Positions 1 to 5,548 of a DNA stretch of 5,548 bases are shown one piece after another. This stretch comes from an uncultured Pseudomonadota bacterium. Its GTDB lineage: Bacteria > Pseudomonadota > Alphaproteobacteria > RF32 > CAG-239. Both the position numbers and the translations under genes were made by a program. The stretch spans positions 1 to 5,548 of the forward strand of contig CACXFX010000023.1 in assembly GCA_902767055.1 (NCBI GenBank), written 5' to 3'. Numbering within the stretch: position 1 is the stretch's first letter; the number at the start of each line of letters is the position of its first letter. Below the pieces are notes generated by a model. It worked only from the letters and a program-made list of their open reading frames with translations, ran no database searches and was not told the DNA's origin.

Positions 1-43
1 CCATATATTTGACACGTACTTTTTTCTTAAAGGAAAATAAGTT

Positions 44-778
44 ATGCAAAATGATAAAGAATATTGGGAAAAACAATTTTCAAATGTGATTGAGCGGAAA
101 ATGAAACTCGCTCAAGCATCTTTTTTTTATAAAGTTTTCAAAACGCTTTTACCCATAGAATTAAAAAATGAAATAAATAAAAGCAAATTTTCTTGCTGTG
201 ATTTCGGATGCGGTTTAGGTAATTTTACGGATAAATTATATGAAATTTTCCCTAGTTGGCAAATATATGGTGTCGATTATTCTCAAAATGCCATTTCTTA
301 CGCTAAAAAACATTTTCCGAATGTTTCTTTTATTAATACTGAATTGAATAAACTGAAAGAAAATTTTGATATTATCATTTCTTCAAATACATTAGAGCAT
401 TTTTCTAACCCTGATGAAATAATAGTTAAGCTTTTAAAACATACTAAAAAATTTTTTATACTGCTTATTCCCTTTGAAGAACGGGAACTTTACAAAGAAC
501 ATTTATTTTCTTTTGAAAGAGAATTTTTTAAGGACAGCATAGAAAATTTTGAATTAATTTATCTAAAATCAATCGATTTGTCATACTATTTTAATACCAT
601 GTGGTTTGGAAAACAAGTTTTAGTTGTATATAAAGCTAAAGATTACCCATTAAATTTTCCTAAAAATACAACAAATAAAAACCAATATAAACTAAATTTG
701 ATCGATAAAATAAATCGATCAATTAACCTCTTTCGAAGAAACGTATATCGACAATTAAGAAAATTTATAACAAAATAA
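44..778 (+). CDS. Class I SAM-dependent methyltransferase, substrate unknown
   Basis: This 244-residue cytoplasmic protein has no signal peptide or membrane segment. It shows a Rossmann-type methyltransferase core: the glycine-rich SAM loop CDFGCGLGNF (residues 52-61), an acidic residue ending the second strand in YGVDYS (D78, expected to bind the ribose hydroxyls), and DIIISSNTLEHF (109-120), the LEH-type motif of Methyltransf_11/23-like enzymes. A further strand, FFILLIPF, follows at 137-144. The tail after about residue 210 is basic and asparagine-rich and matches no domain I recognise. The ATG is supported by AAAGGA at 29-34, nine bases upstream. The gene is rich in Lys, Asn, Phe and Ile codons and clearly more AT-rich than its neighbours, which suggests horizontal acquisition. 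Such genes are common in surface-polysaccharide loci, but no glycosyltransferase is visible here, so the substrate cannot be named. It is convergent with rpsI. Confidence 0.85.
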   Translation: MQNDKEYWEKQFSNVIERKMKLAQASFFYKVFKTLLPIELKNEINKSKFSCCDFGCGLGNFTDKLYEIFPSWQIYGVDYSQNAISYAKKHFPNVSFINTELNKLKENFDIIISSNTLEHFSNPDEIIVKLLKHTKKFFILLIPFEERELYKEHLFSFEREFFKDSIENFELIYLKSIDLSYYFNTMWFGKQVLVVYKAKDYPLNFPKNTTNKNQYKLNLIDKINRSINLFRRNVYRQLRKFITK

Positions 779-793
779 CCCCCCAAAAAAAAA

Positions 794-817
794 TGGGTTG
801 CAATTTCTTGCAACCCA
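794..817 (-). terminator. Intrinsic terminator of the rplM-rpsI operon
   Basis: TGGGTTGCAA (794-803) and TTGCAACCCA (808-817) form a perfect 10-bp stem with a 4-base loop. Read on the minus strand, the stem is followed at once by a run of nine T (785-793), the standard layout of a Rho-independent terminator. It lies 33 bases past the rpsI stop codon. On the plus strand the stem is followed by a C- and A-rich stretch without a T run, so it should work poorly for the convergent methyltransferase gene. Confidence 0.93.
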
Positions 818-849
818 CCCGAAAACACAAAATATTTTCTCTTCGCCGA

Positions 850-1341
850 TTAACGCTTACTGAATTGGTAAGAACGACGAGCCTTGGCGCGACCATATTT
901 TTTACGCTCGACTGTTCTGTCATCACGCGTTAAGAAACCGGCCTGTTTCAAAGCTGTGTGCAATTCAGGCTCATAATCATTCAAAGCACGTGAAATACCA
1001 TGTTTGATAGCACCGGCCTGACCGGACAAACCACCGCCGTTAACCGTGCAAACAACATCAAACTCGTTCACGCGATTGGTCACTTCAAACGGCTGATTGA
1101 TAATCATTTTCAAAACCGGACGAGAAAAATATTCATCCATTGATTTTGAATTAATCGTCACTTTACCATGACCCGGCATCACCCAAACACGTGCAACGGC
1201 ATCTTTTCTGCGACCGGTTGCATAAGCGCGACCCTGTTTGTCTTTTTTAGCCTGGCGAACAACTTTTTCTTCCGTTTTGGCGGAAACTTCCTTTGTTGCT
1301 GCTTTCAAATCTTGCAAAGATTCAAGTTTTTTTGTAGCCAT
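850..1341 (-). CDS. rpsI: 30S ribosomal protein S9
   Basis: S9 is a small-subunit protein whose C-terminal tail reaches the ribosomal P site and contacts tRNA. The 163-residue product carries the family core from about residue 37 ([17 protein letters not shown]), the conserved [15 protein letters not shown] segment (102-116), and the basic tail ending RRSYQFSKR. About 35 Lys/Glu/Ala-rich residues precede the core; this N-terminal extension fits alphaproteobacterial S9, which is longer than the roughly 130-residue E. coli protein. The ATG overlaps the rplM stop by one base (TAATG), and AAGGAG (1351-1356) lies nine bases upstream within the last rplM codons. The two genes are therefore co-transcribed and probably translationally coupled. 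The terminator at 794-817 ends the operon. Confidence 0.98.
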   Translation of the reverse strand: MATKKLESLQDLKAATKEVSAKTEEKVVRQAKKDKQGRAYATGRRKDAVARVWVMPGHGKVTINSKSMDEYFSRPVLKMIINQPFEVTNRVNEFDVVCTVNGGGLSGQAGAIKHGISRALNDYEPELHTALKQAGFLTRDDRTVERKKYGRAKARRSYQFSKR

Positions 1342-1808
1342 TATAATGCGCTCCTTTTATTTTTGGGGTTACGAGATGCAATATCCAACACAATCGGATT
1401 TTGCGCAGCATGCGGATGCTCGGCACCGGCATAAACTTTGAGCTTTGTCATCTGTTGACGGCCCATCGGGTTGCGTGAAATCATGCGTTCAACGGCCTTT
1501 TCAACCACCTGTTCGGGATGAAAACCGGCAAAGATGCGACTCGGATTCGTTTCTTTAATGCCGCCGATCCAACCTGTGTGTTTAAAATATTTTTTCTCGG
1601 TCAATTTATTGCCCGTTAACTTAACTTTTTCGGCATTGATAACAACAACGTAGTCGCCGCAGTCCAAATTGGGGACAAAATAAGGCTTGTTTTTTCCGCG
1701 AAGAATTTTCGCAACTTCAGCCGCCAAACGGCCCAAAACAACACCTTCAGCATCAACGACATACCATTTTCTCTCAATATCCGAGGGTTTTGTAGCATAT
1801 GTAGTCAT
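1341..1808 (-). CDS. rplM: 50S ribosomal protein L13
   Basis: L13 is an early-assembly protein of the large ribosomal subunit. The 155-residue product matches the family along its length: [16 protein letters not shown] near the N terminus, [55 protein letters not shown], and [15 protein letters not shown] before the C terminus. The length is normal for alphaproteobacterial L13. I chose the ATG at 1806-1808, giving [15 protein letters not shown], over an in-frame TTG at 1823. Family members start at the equivalent residue, and GGAAAG at 1816-1821 sits seven bases upstream of this ATG. It is the first gene of the rplM-rpsI pair and is read from the promoter at 1851-1879. In E. coli L13 represses its own operon; nothing in this sequence proves the same here. 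Confidence 0.98.
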   Translation of the reverse strand: MTTYATKPSDIERKWYVVDAEGVVLGRLAAEVAKILRGKNKPYFVPNLDCGDYVVVINAEKVKLTGNKLTEKKYFKHTGWIGGIKETNPSRIFAGFHPEQVVEKAVERMISRNPMGRQQMTKLKVYAGAEHPHAAQNPIVLDIASRNPKNKRSAL

Positions 1809-1815
1809 ATTTTTT

Positions 1816-1821
1816 CTTTCC
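1816..1821 (-). promoter_or_regulatory. Ribosome binding site of rplM
   Basis: GGAAAG lies seven bases before the ATG at 1808. It would fall inside the coding sequence if the upstream TTG at 1823 were used, so it decides the start. Confidence 0.75.
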
Positions 1822-1850
1822 AAAAAAGGTATTAATTAAAATTCGGGTCA

Positions 1851-1879
1851 TATATACTTTATAAAAAACCGCTTGTCAA
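1851..1879 (-). promoter_or_regulatory. Sigma70-type promoter of rplM-rpsI
   Basis: On the minus strand a consensus -35 box TTGACA (1874-1879) is separated by exactly 17 bases (1857-1873) from TATATA (1851-1856), a near-consensus -10 box. Transcription should start near 1844, leaving a leader of about 36 bases before the rplM ATG. This is the best promoter in the window and suits a highly expressed ribosomal operon. Confidence 0.85.
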
Positions 1880-1911
1880 CAAAAATTTTTCATTGTTTTT
1901 CAATAGCTTAT

Positions 1912-1936
1912 AAAAAGGTATTATAATACCGTTTTT
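1912..1936. repeat. Perfect 14-bp palindrome in the rplM upstream region
   Basis: GGTATTATAATACC at 1917-1930 equals its own reverse complement and is flanked by AAAAA on the left and, after one G, by TTTTTT on the right. It sits about 38 bp upstream of the rplM -35 box and downstream of the ATPase gene terminator. It could be a protein-binding site or a weak AT-rich hairpin; there is no loop unless the central TATA opens. AAAAAGGTATTA from its left part recurs at 1823-1834 in the rplM leader. Confidence 0.5.
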
Positions 1937-1972
1937 TAATGCATTGATTTTACATAATTTTTATTTTTAAGC

Positions 1973-2007
1973 AAAAAAATGCCCCTTGATCGGGGCACAT
2001 TTTTTTT
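1973..2007 (-). terminator. Intrinsic terminator of the ATPase gene, possibly bidirectional
   Basis: TGCCCC (1980-1985) pairs with GGGGCA (1992-1997) around a six-base loop. Seven A (1973-1979) stand on one side and eight T (2000-2007) on the other, so the hairpin is followed by a T run on either strand. It begins about 17 bases after the ATPase stop codon on the minus strand. It should insulate the rplM promoter from upstream transcription. Confidence 0.9.
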
Positions 2008-2023
2008 ACAAACAATGATTTGC

Positions 2024-3457
2024 CTAAAACAGCGGCATACCCTTGTCCATCTTGATTTTTTGTTGTTCCATAATCGTTGATAAATTAAGCTTGCCGTTGC
2101 GGAACATCGAACGCACCTGACAACCGGCACTCAAATCCGGATTGGCAAAAACGTACGTCACGCTGATTCGCTTCGGCGCACCGGTCAAAATCTGATGTAA
2201 ACACCCCAAAAAGCCGTTTGCGACAAGCTCATAGGCCATTTCTTCCGAAATACCGGAAGATGCGGCATATTTCACGAGTGAGTTAATCGAGTCGGAGACG
2301 TTGTTTGCGTGAATGGTTGACAACACCAAGTGCCCGGATGTTGCGGCACGCAAAGCTTCAGATGCGACGTTCGGATCACGAATCTCACCCAAATAAATAT
2401 AACGCGGTTTTGAACGCAAAGCTGATTTAATACCTTCTTGCCAAATACCGTCCGGCGGCACGGTTTGTTTGCAAAGCCCAAGCTCTCCCGAGGGTGTCAG
2501 ATACACACCGTCAAGCGGCAACTCGATCGGGTCTTCAATCGTAAAGCAATAACCGCCTTTTTCGCTCAAATACTCTTGCAACAAAGCCGAAATCGTCGTT
2601 GATTTACCCGATCCGGTCGGTCCGGCAAGCAAAATCAAACCCGAACGTCCGGAAAGCGACAACAAATAATTATACAAACCTTGCGGCAATCCCAATTTTT
2701 TGAGCTGCGGCACTTTAATCGGCATTTTACGGGCGCAGAATTGCGGTCCGTCACCTGAAATCGTCCTTTCAACACGGAAATGCCGTCCTTTATAAGTCAA
2801 AAGGTACGACCTGTTCGTTCCGTCATAAGTTTCTTCCAATTGCTGTAAAAATTCCGGATAATCCTCAAAAGTCACAACTTTCAAACCGGCATCGGATTTA
2901 GCCGCCCATGTATAGCATTTTTTATCAGGCGTAATGTACACATCGGAAAAATCGACTTCATTGATCAAACCCAAATGTTCACACGGAATCAAATCCGGAA
3001 TCTTTGCGGCTTCTTCGAGTTCTGCCTTAATTTTGGCCAAATGTTCTTCTTTGGTCATTCCCTGTTGCTGACGAGGCATTTCAATTCGCCCCATATTTTG
3101 CATCGGTTGGGGCATCATGCCTTGCGGCCCCATCGGGCGCATCGGCATTCCTTGCGGTCCCATCATTCCCGGCCCCATCGGACGCATCGGCATTCCTTGC
3201 GGCCCCATCATCCCTTGCATAGGCATCGGACGCATTGCCCCTTGCGGCGGCATATGCCCTTGTTGCGGCATTGCCCCTTGCGGCGGAACCTGCCCTTGTT
3301 GCGGCGCTTTTCCCTGCCCCTGTCCTTGAGGTGCTTGCGCCGGTGAACGCGGCATCAAAGCATCAATCGGCGTATTTAATTCGGGTTTTCTCATTGCAGG
3401 GCGCTCAGGTGCGGCAGGCTCTTTTTTTTCTTCCTTTTTCGGCGATAACAAACTCAT
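2024..3457 (-). CDS. PilT/DotB-like secretion or pilus ATPase with a repetitive Met/Pro-rich N-terminal region
   Basis: This 477-residue cytoplasmic protein belongs to the GspE/PilT/VirB11 AAA-type superfamily of hexameric motors that drive type II and IV secretion or type IV pili. Residues 1-30 are charged. Residues 40-135 are low-complexity Met/Pro/Gln/Gly with internal repeats. An N-terminal ATPase domain follows (about 155-250; FSDVYI at 170-175 resembles the SDIHL element of PilT/DotB proteins). The motor domain has Walker A GPTGSGKST (279-287), an Asp box FTIEDPIEL (305-313), Walker B YIYLGEIRD (353-361) and a His box SGHLVLSTIHANN (374-386). The four-cysteine zinc motif of GspE/PilB is absent, which favours PilT, DotB or TraJ relatives; I cannot choose among these. 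The ATG has AAAGGA (3465-3470) seven bases upstream. The gene is monocistronic, with no partner genes in the window. All catalytic motifs look intact. Confidence 0.88.
   Translation of the reverse strand: MSLLSPKKEEKKEPAAPERPAMRKPELNTPIDALMPRSPAQAPQGQGQGKAPQQGQVPPQGAMPQQGHMPPQGAMRPMPMQGMMGPQGMPMRPMGPGMMGPQGMPMRPMGPQGMMPQPMQNMGRIEMPRQQQGMTKEEHLAKIKAELEEAAKIPDLIPCEHLGLINEVDFSDVYITPDKKCYTWAAKSDAGLKVVTFEDYPEFLQQLEETYDGTNRSYLLTYKGRHFRVERTISGDGPQFCARKMPIKVPQLKKLGLPQGLYNYLLSLSGRSGLILLAGPTGSGKSTTISALLQEYLSEKGGYCFTIEDPIELPLDGVYLTPSGELGLCKQTVPPDGIWQEGIKSALRSKPRYIYLGEIRDPNVASEALRAATSGHLVLSTIHANNVSDSINSLVKYAASSGISEEMAYELVANGFLGCLHQILTGAPKRISVTYVFANPDLSAGCQVRSMFRNGKLNLSTIMEQQKIKMDKGMPLF
3126..3215 (-). 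repeat. 45-bp in-frame tandem repeat in the ATPase gene
   Basis: Two nearly identical 45-bp units begin at 3126 and 3171 and differ at few bases over the first 42. Both contain CGCATCGGCATTCCTTGCGG. They encode two copies of MMGPQGMPMRPMGP, spaced by 15 residues. A partial unit lies at 3120-3125. The high nucleotide identity suggests recent duplication or slippage. Confidence 0.85.
3234..3304 (-). repeat. 36-bp in-frame repeat in the ATPase gene
   Basis: ATTGCCCCTTGCGGCGG occurs at 3234 and again at 3270, and CCCTTGTTGCGGC follows each copy (about 3257 and 3293). The 36-bp period encodes QQGQVPPQGAMP followed by QQGHMPPQGAMR. This is a second repeat family, next to the 45-bp units and different in sequence. 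Confidence 0.8.
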
Positions 3458-3468
3458 GGAGATATCCT

Positions 3469-3497
3469 TTTTAACATTATTTTTTTCTATGTTAAAA
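3469..3497. promoter_or_regulatory. Perfect inverted repeat in the ATPase gene leader
   Basis: TTTTAACAT (3469-3477) and ATGTTAAAA (3489-3497) are exact reverse complements separated by 11 bases, so the arm centres are 20 bp apart, about two helical turns. The repeat lies in the 63-bp gap between tilS and the ATPase start. Its proximal arm touches the ribosome binding site AAAGGA (3465-3470). It could be an operator for a dimeric regulator, or an RNA hairpin in the leader that affects translation. I found no convincing -35/-10 pair in this gap. Confidence 0.55.
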
Positions 3498-3520
3498 CAA
3501 TATCATAAAAAAAAGATTAA

Positions 3521-4603
3521 TCAAATATGATTTTTTGTTGAGCTTAATAAAAGATTTTTTTTCACCACGGCCGGAATTTTTTTATTTTTGAGCTTAGGGT
3601 GCACTTTCAAATAATCTTTCCACTCTTTTTTCGCATAAGCCAAACCGGCCTTTATCTCGCGCACAAGCCACAATTTCGAATCGAAAATTTTGATTTGGCA
3701 ATGCCCGAGCGTAGCCGCCTTAAAATCATCACTTTTGATTTTTTCGATCAGCCTTAAAATTTTCTGCGCCTCGGGCTGATAATCGGCCCCGCCGATTTGC
3801 CTGATTAAAAAACACATCAGCCGATAAGCAATTTCGCAATCCAAACCACAAAAAAAGCGATAATTACAAGCAAACACATTTTCACCGATTTTTTGAAAAT
3901 GATTTTTAACAAGCGCTTGAATTTTGTTTTCAAAATAACTGCGCGATGAGTGCAAACGCTCCATCGTTTGAGCAATCATCAACGGTGAAATTCCCGCTTT
4001 TTCTTCCATAAGTGGCAAAAATTTACGCATCTTCACACGAAGCAAATTTTCATCTTCGTTGCTTTCATCTTCAATCCATTGAATGTTCTTTGAGCGTAAA
4101 AATTTTTGAAAAACGTCTGGGGCCGTTAAAAGCATCGGCCGCAAAATAAAGATATTTCCCGTTTTAGAAACTTCTTTCATACCGCAAAGCCCGTCAAGCC
4201 CGCTGCCGCGATAAAGCCGCATCAAAAACGTTTCGGCCTGATCATAAAGATGGTGCGCCGTCATCAAATACCGCACATCGTTTTTTTCGCACCAATCTTC
4301 AAGCAATCCATAACGGGCAACACGTGCCGCCTCTTCAATGCCGCCCGCCGGCTTTACCCCTTTCCAGACAAGCGTATGATGCTCCAAACCATATCTTTCG
4401 GCGATTTTTTTAACATATGCCGCCTCATCGGCCGACGATGGCCTCAAACCGTGATCCACTGTCAATGCGACAATCCGGTAACCCTTTGGTTTCAGCTCTT
4501 CATGCACCATCAGCAACAACCCGAGCGAATCGGCACCGCCCGAAACACCGACGGCGATTTTTTTATCTGTTAGAGCGTACTTTTCAAGAAATTCTTGAAA
4601 CAT
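3521..4603 (-). CDS. tilS: tRNA(Ile)-lysidine synthase
   Basis: TilS uses ATP and lysine to convert C34 of the CAU-anticodon tRNA-Ile to lysidine, so that it reads AUA and is charged with isoleucine. The 360-residue product has the N-type PP-loop SGGADS (21-26) with the preceding strand IAVGV, then TVDHGLR (48-54), TAHHLYDQAET (115-125) with family-typical His and Asp residues, and RLYRGSGLDGL (129-139). These are the hallmark TilS motifs. The region after about residue 220 is less conserved and shorter than in the 432-residue E. coli enzyme, so the C-terminal domain is reduced; the end is Lys-rich. The start is three bases after the cpoB stop, without a strong ribosome binding site, which points to translational coupling. 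In many Alphaproteobacteria ftsH follows tilS; here the ATPase gene follows instead. Confidence 0.96.
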   Translation of the reverse strand: MFQEFLEKYALTDKKIAVGVSGGADSLGLLLMVHEELKPKGYRIVALTVDHGLRPSSADEAAYVKKIAERYGLEHHTLVWKGVKPAGGIEEAARVARYGLLEDWCEKNDVRYLMTAHHLYDQAETFLMRLYRGSGLDGLCGMKEVSKTGNIFILRPMLLTAPDVFQKFLRSKNIQWIEDESNEDENLLRVKMRKFLPLMEEKAGISPLMIAQTMERLHSSRSYFENKIQALVKNHFQKIGENVFACNYRFFCGLDCEIAYRLMCFLIRQIGGADYQPEAQKILRLIEKIKSDDFKAATLGHCQIKIFDSKLWLVREIKAGLAYAKKEWKDYLKVHPKLKNKKIPAVVKKNLLLSSTKNHI

Positions 4604-4606
4604 ATT

Positions 4607-5461
4607 TTATTTGCATCCGAGTTTTGAAGCCTGAGCTTTGGCTTTGTTTTTTAAATCCGCATCCGCCTTGGCAAATTCGGTCGGCAAAGCTTTTAAGGCC
4701 GCACAAGCCTCGGCTTTTTTACCAAGCTGTGACATCGACATCCCAAGCTTATAGAGGCTGTCCGCACCTTTATTGCCGTCTTTATACTTTTCATAACCTT
4801 TGCCGAACGCAACCGCGGCCTTGGTATAATTTTGCTCTTTATAATAAACTTCGCCGAGCCAATACTGCGCATTGCCGGCCAATTTATCTGACGGATAATT
4901 TTCCAAAATGAGCACAAAATCTTGCTCGGCTGATCCCGTATCACCCGCCTTTAAGGCCTCTAAACCTTTTTTATAAAGTGCATCGGCAGATTCTTTGACA
5001 GCACCGGAGCCAAGATCTTTCAAACTACCCGATTGCACCGCATCGCCGACAATCGATTTCGGTGCCCCGTTGGCAACAGCCGCATCGTATTTTTTAGGCA
5101 TCGAAATAGACCCCGAAGCCGCGGCAATCGGTTTACCCTCGATCAAGTTAAAACGCGTTTCCATATCTTTGCTTAAGGCGCTGATACGCTCATCGGTCTG
5201 TTTTAATTTATATTCAAGCTCATCAATCTTGCCGTTGAGGTTTCGAATAATTTCATCATATTCGCCGAGATTTGCCGTTCCGGATGATGTTACGGAAATT
5301 GCCGAATCGGTTTTATCACGATAAACTTTACGATTTAAGATGACCATTTCTTCTTTTAAGGCTTCGATATCTTGTTGCAAAGACAAAAAATCCTGTGCCG
5401 AAACAACGTTTGCAGACAAAATGAAACCAAAAACCAAAACACTGACCAAATTTTTTTTCAT
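4607..5461 (-). CDS. cpoB: Tol-Pal system protein CpoB (YbgF), periplasmic TPR protein
   Basis: CpoB is a periplasmic protein that in E. coli links the Tol-Pal constriction machinery to peptidoglycan synthesis. From the ATG at 5461 the product has 284 residues: a signal peptide (1-22, Lys-Lys then a hydrophobic core, likely cut at VSA/QD), a predicted coiled coil (about 24-105, heptad-like, expected to trimerise), a low-complexity Ala/Gly/Ser linker (about 110-155), and C-terminal TPR repeats (about 157-284) including ALYKKGLEALKAGD, AQYWLGEVYYKEQNYTKA and SLYKLGMSMSQLGKKAEA. I rejected a start 24 codons upstream because it would bury the signal peptide and lacks the ribosome binding site AGAGGG at 5467-5472. 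The gene is followed closely by tilS, the usual alphaproteobacterial order. pal and tolB are probably just beyond the window edge, which I infer from family context. Confidence 0.93.
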   Translation of the reverse strand: MKKNLVSVLVFGFILSANVVSAQDFLSLQQDIEALKEEMVILNRKVYRDKTDSAISVTSSGTANLGEYDEIIRNLNGKIDELEYKLKQTDERISALSKDMETRFNLIEGKPIAAASGSISMPKKYDAAVANGAPKSIVGDAVQSGSLKDLGSGAVKESADALYKKGLEALKAGDTGSAEQDFVLILENYPSDKLAGNAQYWLGEVYYKEQNYTKAAVAFGKGYEKYKDGNKGADSLYKLGMSMSQLGKKAEACAALKALPTEFAKADADLKNKAKAQASKLGCK

Positions 5462-5466
5462 CAACA

Positions 5467-5472
5467 CCCTCT
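5467..5472 (-). promoter_or_regulatory. Ribosome binding site of cpoB
   Basis: AGAGGG lies five bases before the ATG at 5461. It fixes the start at the codon that begins the signal peptide MKKNLVSVLV, rather than at the longer in-frame ORF start at 5533. Confidence 0.8.
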
Positions 5473-5511
5473 TTATTATAAAACAAAAGTCGATGTGTTT
5501 TATATACACAA

Positions 5512-5547
5512 AAAAAACGCATTCTTCAAGCAAAGAATCCGTTTTTT
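5512..5547 (-). terminator. AT-rich terminator-like hairpin upstream of cpoB
   Basis: AAAAAACG (5512-5519) and ATTCTT (5521-5526) pair with AAGAAT (5533-5538) and CGTTTTTT (5540-5547). This gives a 14-bp stem with one C-C mismatch (5520/5539) and a six-base loop. On the minus strand it ends in a T run (5510-5517). It probably terminates, or attenuates, transcription of the gene upstream of cpoB, which lies outside the window. The GC content of the stem is low, so efficiency is uncertain. Confidence 0.6.
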
Positions 5548-5548
5548 C

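Noticed and set aside
9..14. TTGACA, a consensus -35 box, upstream of the methyltransferase gene
   Set aside because: No acceptable -10 box lies 16-18 bases downstream; that position is occupied by the ribosome binding site region. The gene is probably read from further upstream, outside the window.
1168..1441. Plus-strand open frames antisense to rpsI and rplM
   Set aside because: They overlap conserved ribosomal protein genes and show no recognisable protein features.
3126..3304. CRISPR-like array suggested by regular repeats
   Set aside because: The repeats are contiguous and in frame inside a coding region, with no unique spacers and no cas genes.
3117..3346. Plus-strand open frames over the repeat region, rich in Cys/Gly/Pro or His/Arg
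   Set aside because: They are antisense shadows of the Met/Pro/Gln/Gly repeat codons of the ATPase gene. They have no ribosome binding site and no domain signature.
5475..5480. TATAAT on the minus strand just before cpoB, as a -10 box
   Set aside because: Transcription from it would start inside the ribosome binding site, and no good -35 box is found 17 bp upstream.
5462..5533. Longer N terminus for CpoB from an upstream in-frame start at 5533
   Set aside because: It would place 24 residues before a classic signal peptide and run through the terminator-like hairpin. The start at 5461 has a good ribosome binding site.

Overview
The window looks like chromosomal sequence from a low-GC, Gram-negative alphaproteobacterium. 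This is inferred from three things: a ribosomal protein S9 with an N-terminal extension, an L13-S9 pair, and a CpoB (YbgF) gene directly followed by tilS. That last order is typical of the tol-pal neighbourhood in Alphaproteobacteria. No 16S or other decisive marker is present, so the lineage stays open; gut-type or host-associated low-GC lineages are possible.

Layout: one plus-strand gene (44-778) encodes a class I SAM-dependent methyltransferase. It is visibly more AT-rich than everything else here. It converges on the rplM-rpsI operon (minus strand, 1808 to 850), which has a well-formed sigma70-type promoter at 1851-1879 and a strong intrinsic terminator at 794-817. Upstream of that operon lies a single minus-strand gene (3457 to 2024). 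It encodes a PilT/DotB-like secretion or pilus ATPase with an unusual Met/Pro/Gln/Gly-rich repeat region of about 100 residues in its N-terminal half. It has its own terminator (1973-2007), and a perfect inverted repeat sits in its leader (3469-3497). Further upstream is the minus-strand pair cpoB-tilS (5461 to 3521), with 3 bases between the genes. cpoB is preceded by an AT-rich terminator-like hairpin (5512-5547) that probably ends a gene just outside the window, most likely pal.

How the genes work together: rplM and rpsI supply large- and small-subunit ribosomal proteins from one transcript. CpoB is a periplasmic partner of the Tol-Pal envelope machinery, and TilS modifies tRNA-Ile for AUA decoding; the two are linked by transcription rather than function. 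The ATPase has no recognisable secretion or pilus partners in the window. It is the most interesting gene here: either an orphan motor serving machinery encoded elsewhere, or a lineage-specific variant. I see no CRISPR array, tRNA, rRNA or insertion sequence, and I cannot claim a complete new system from this window alone.
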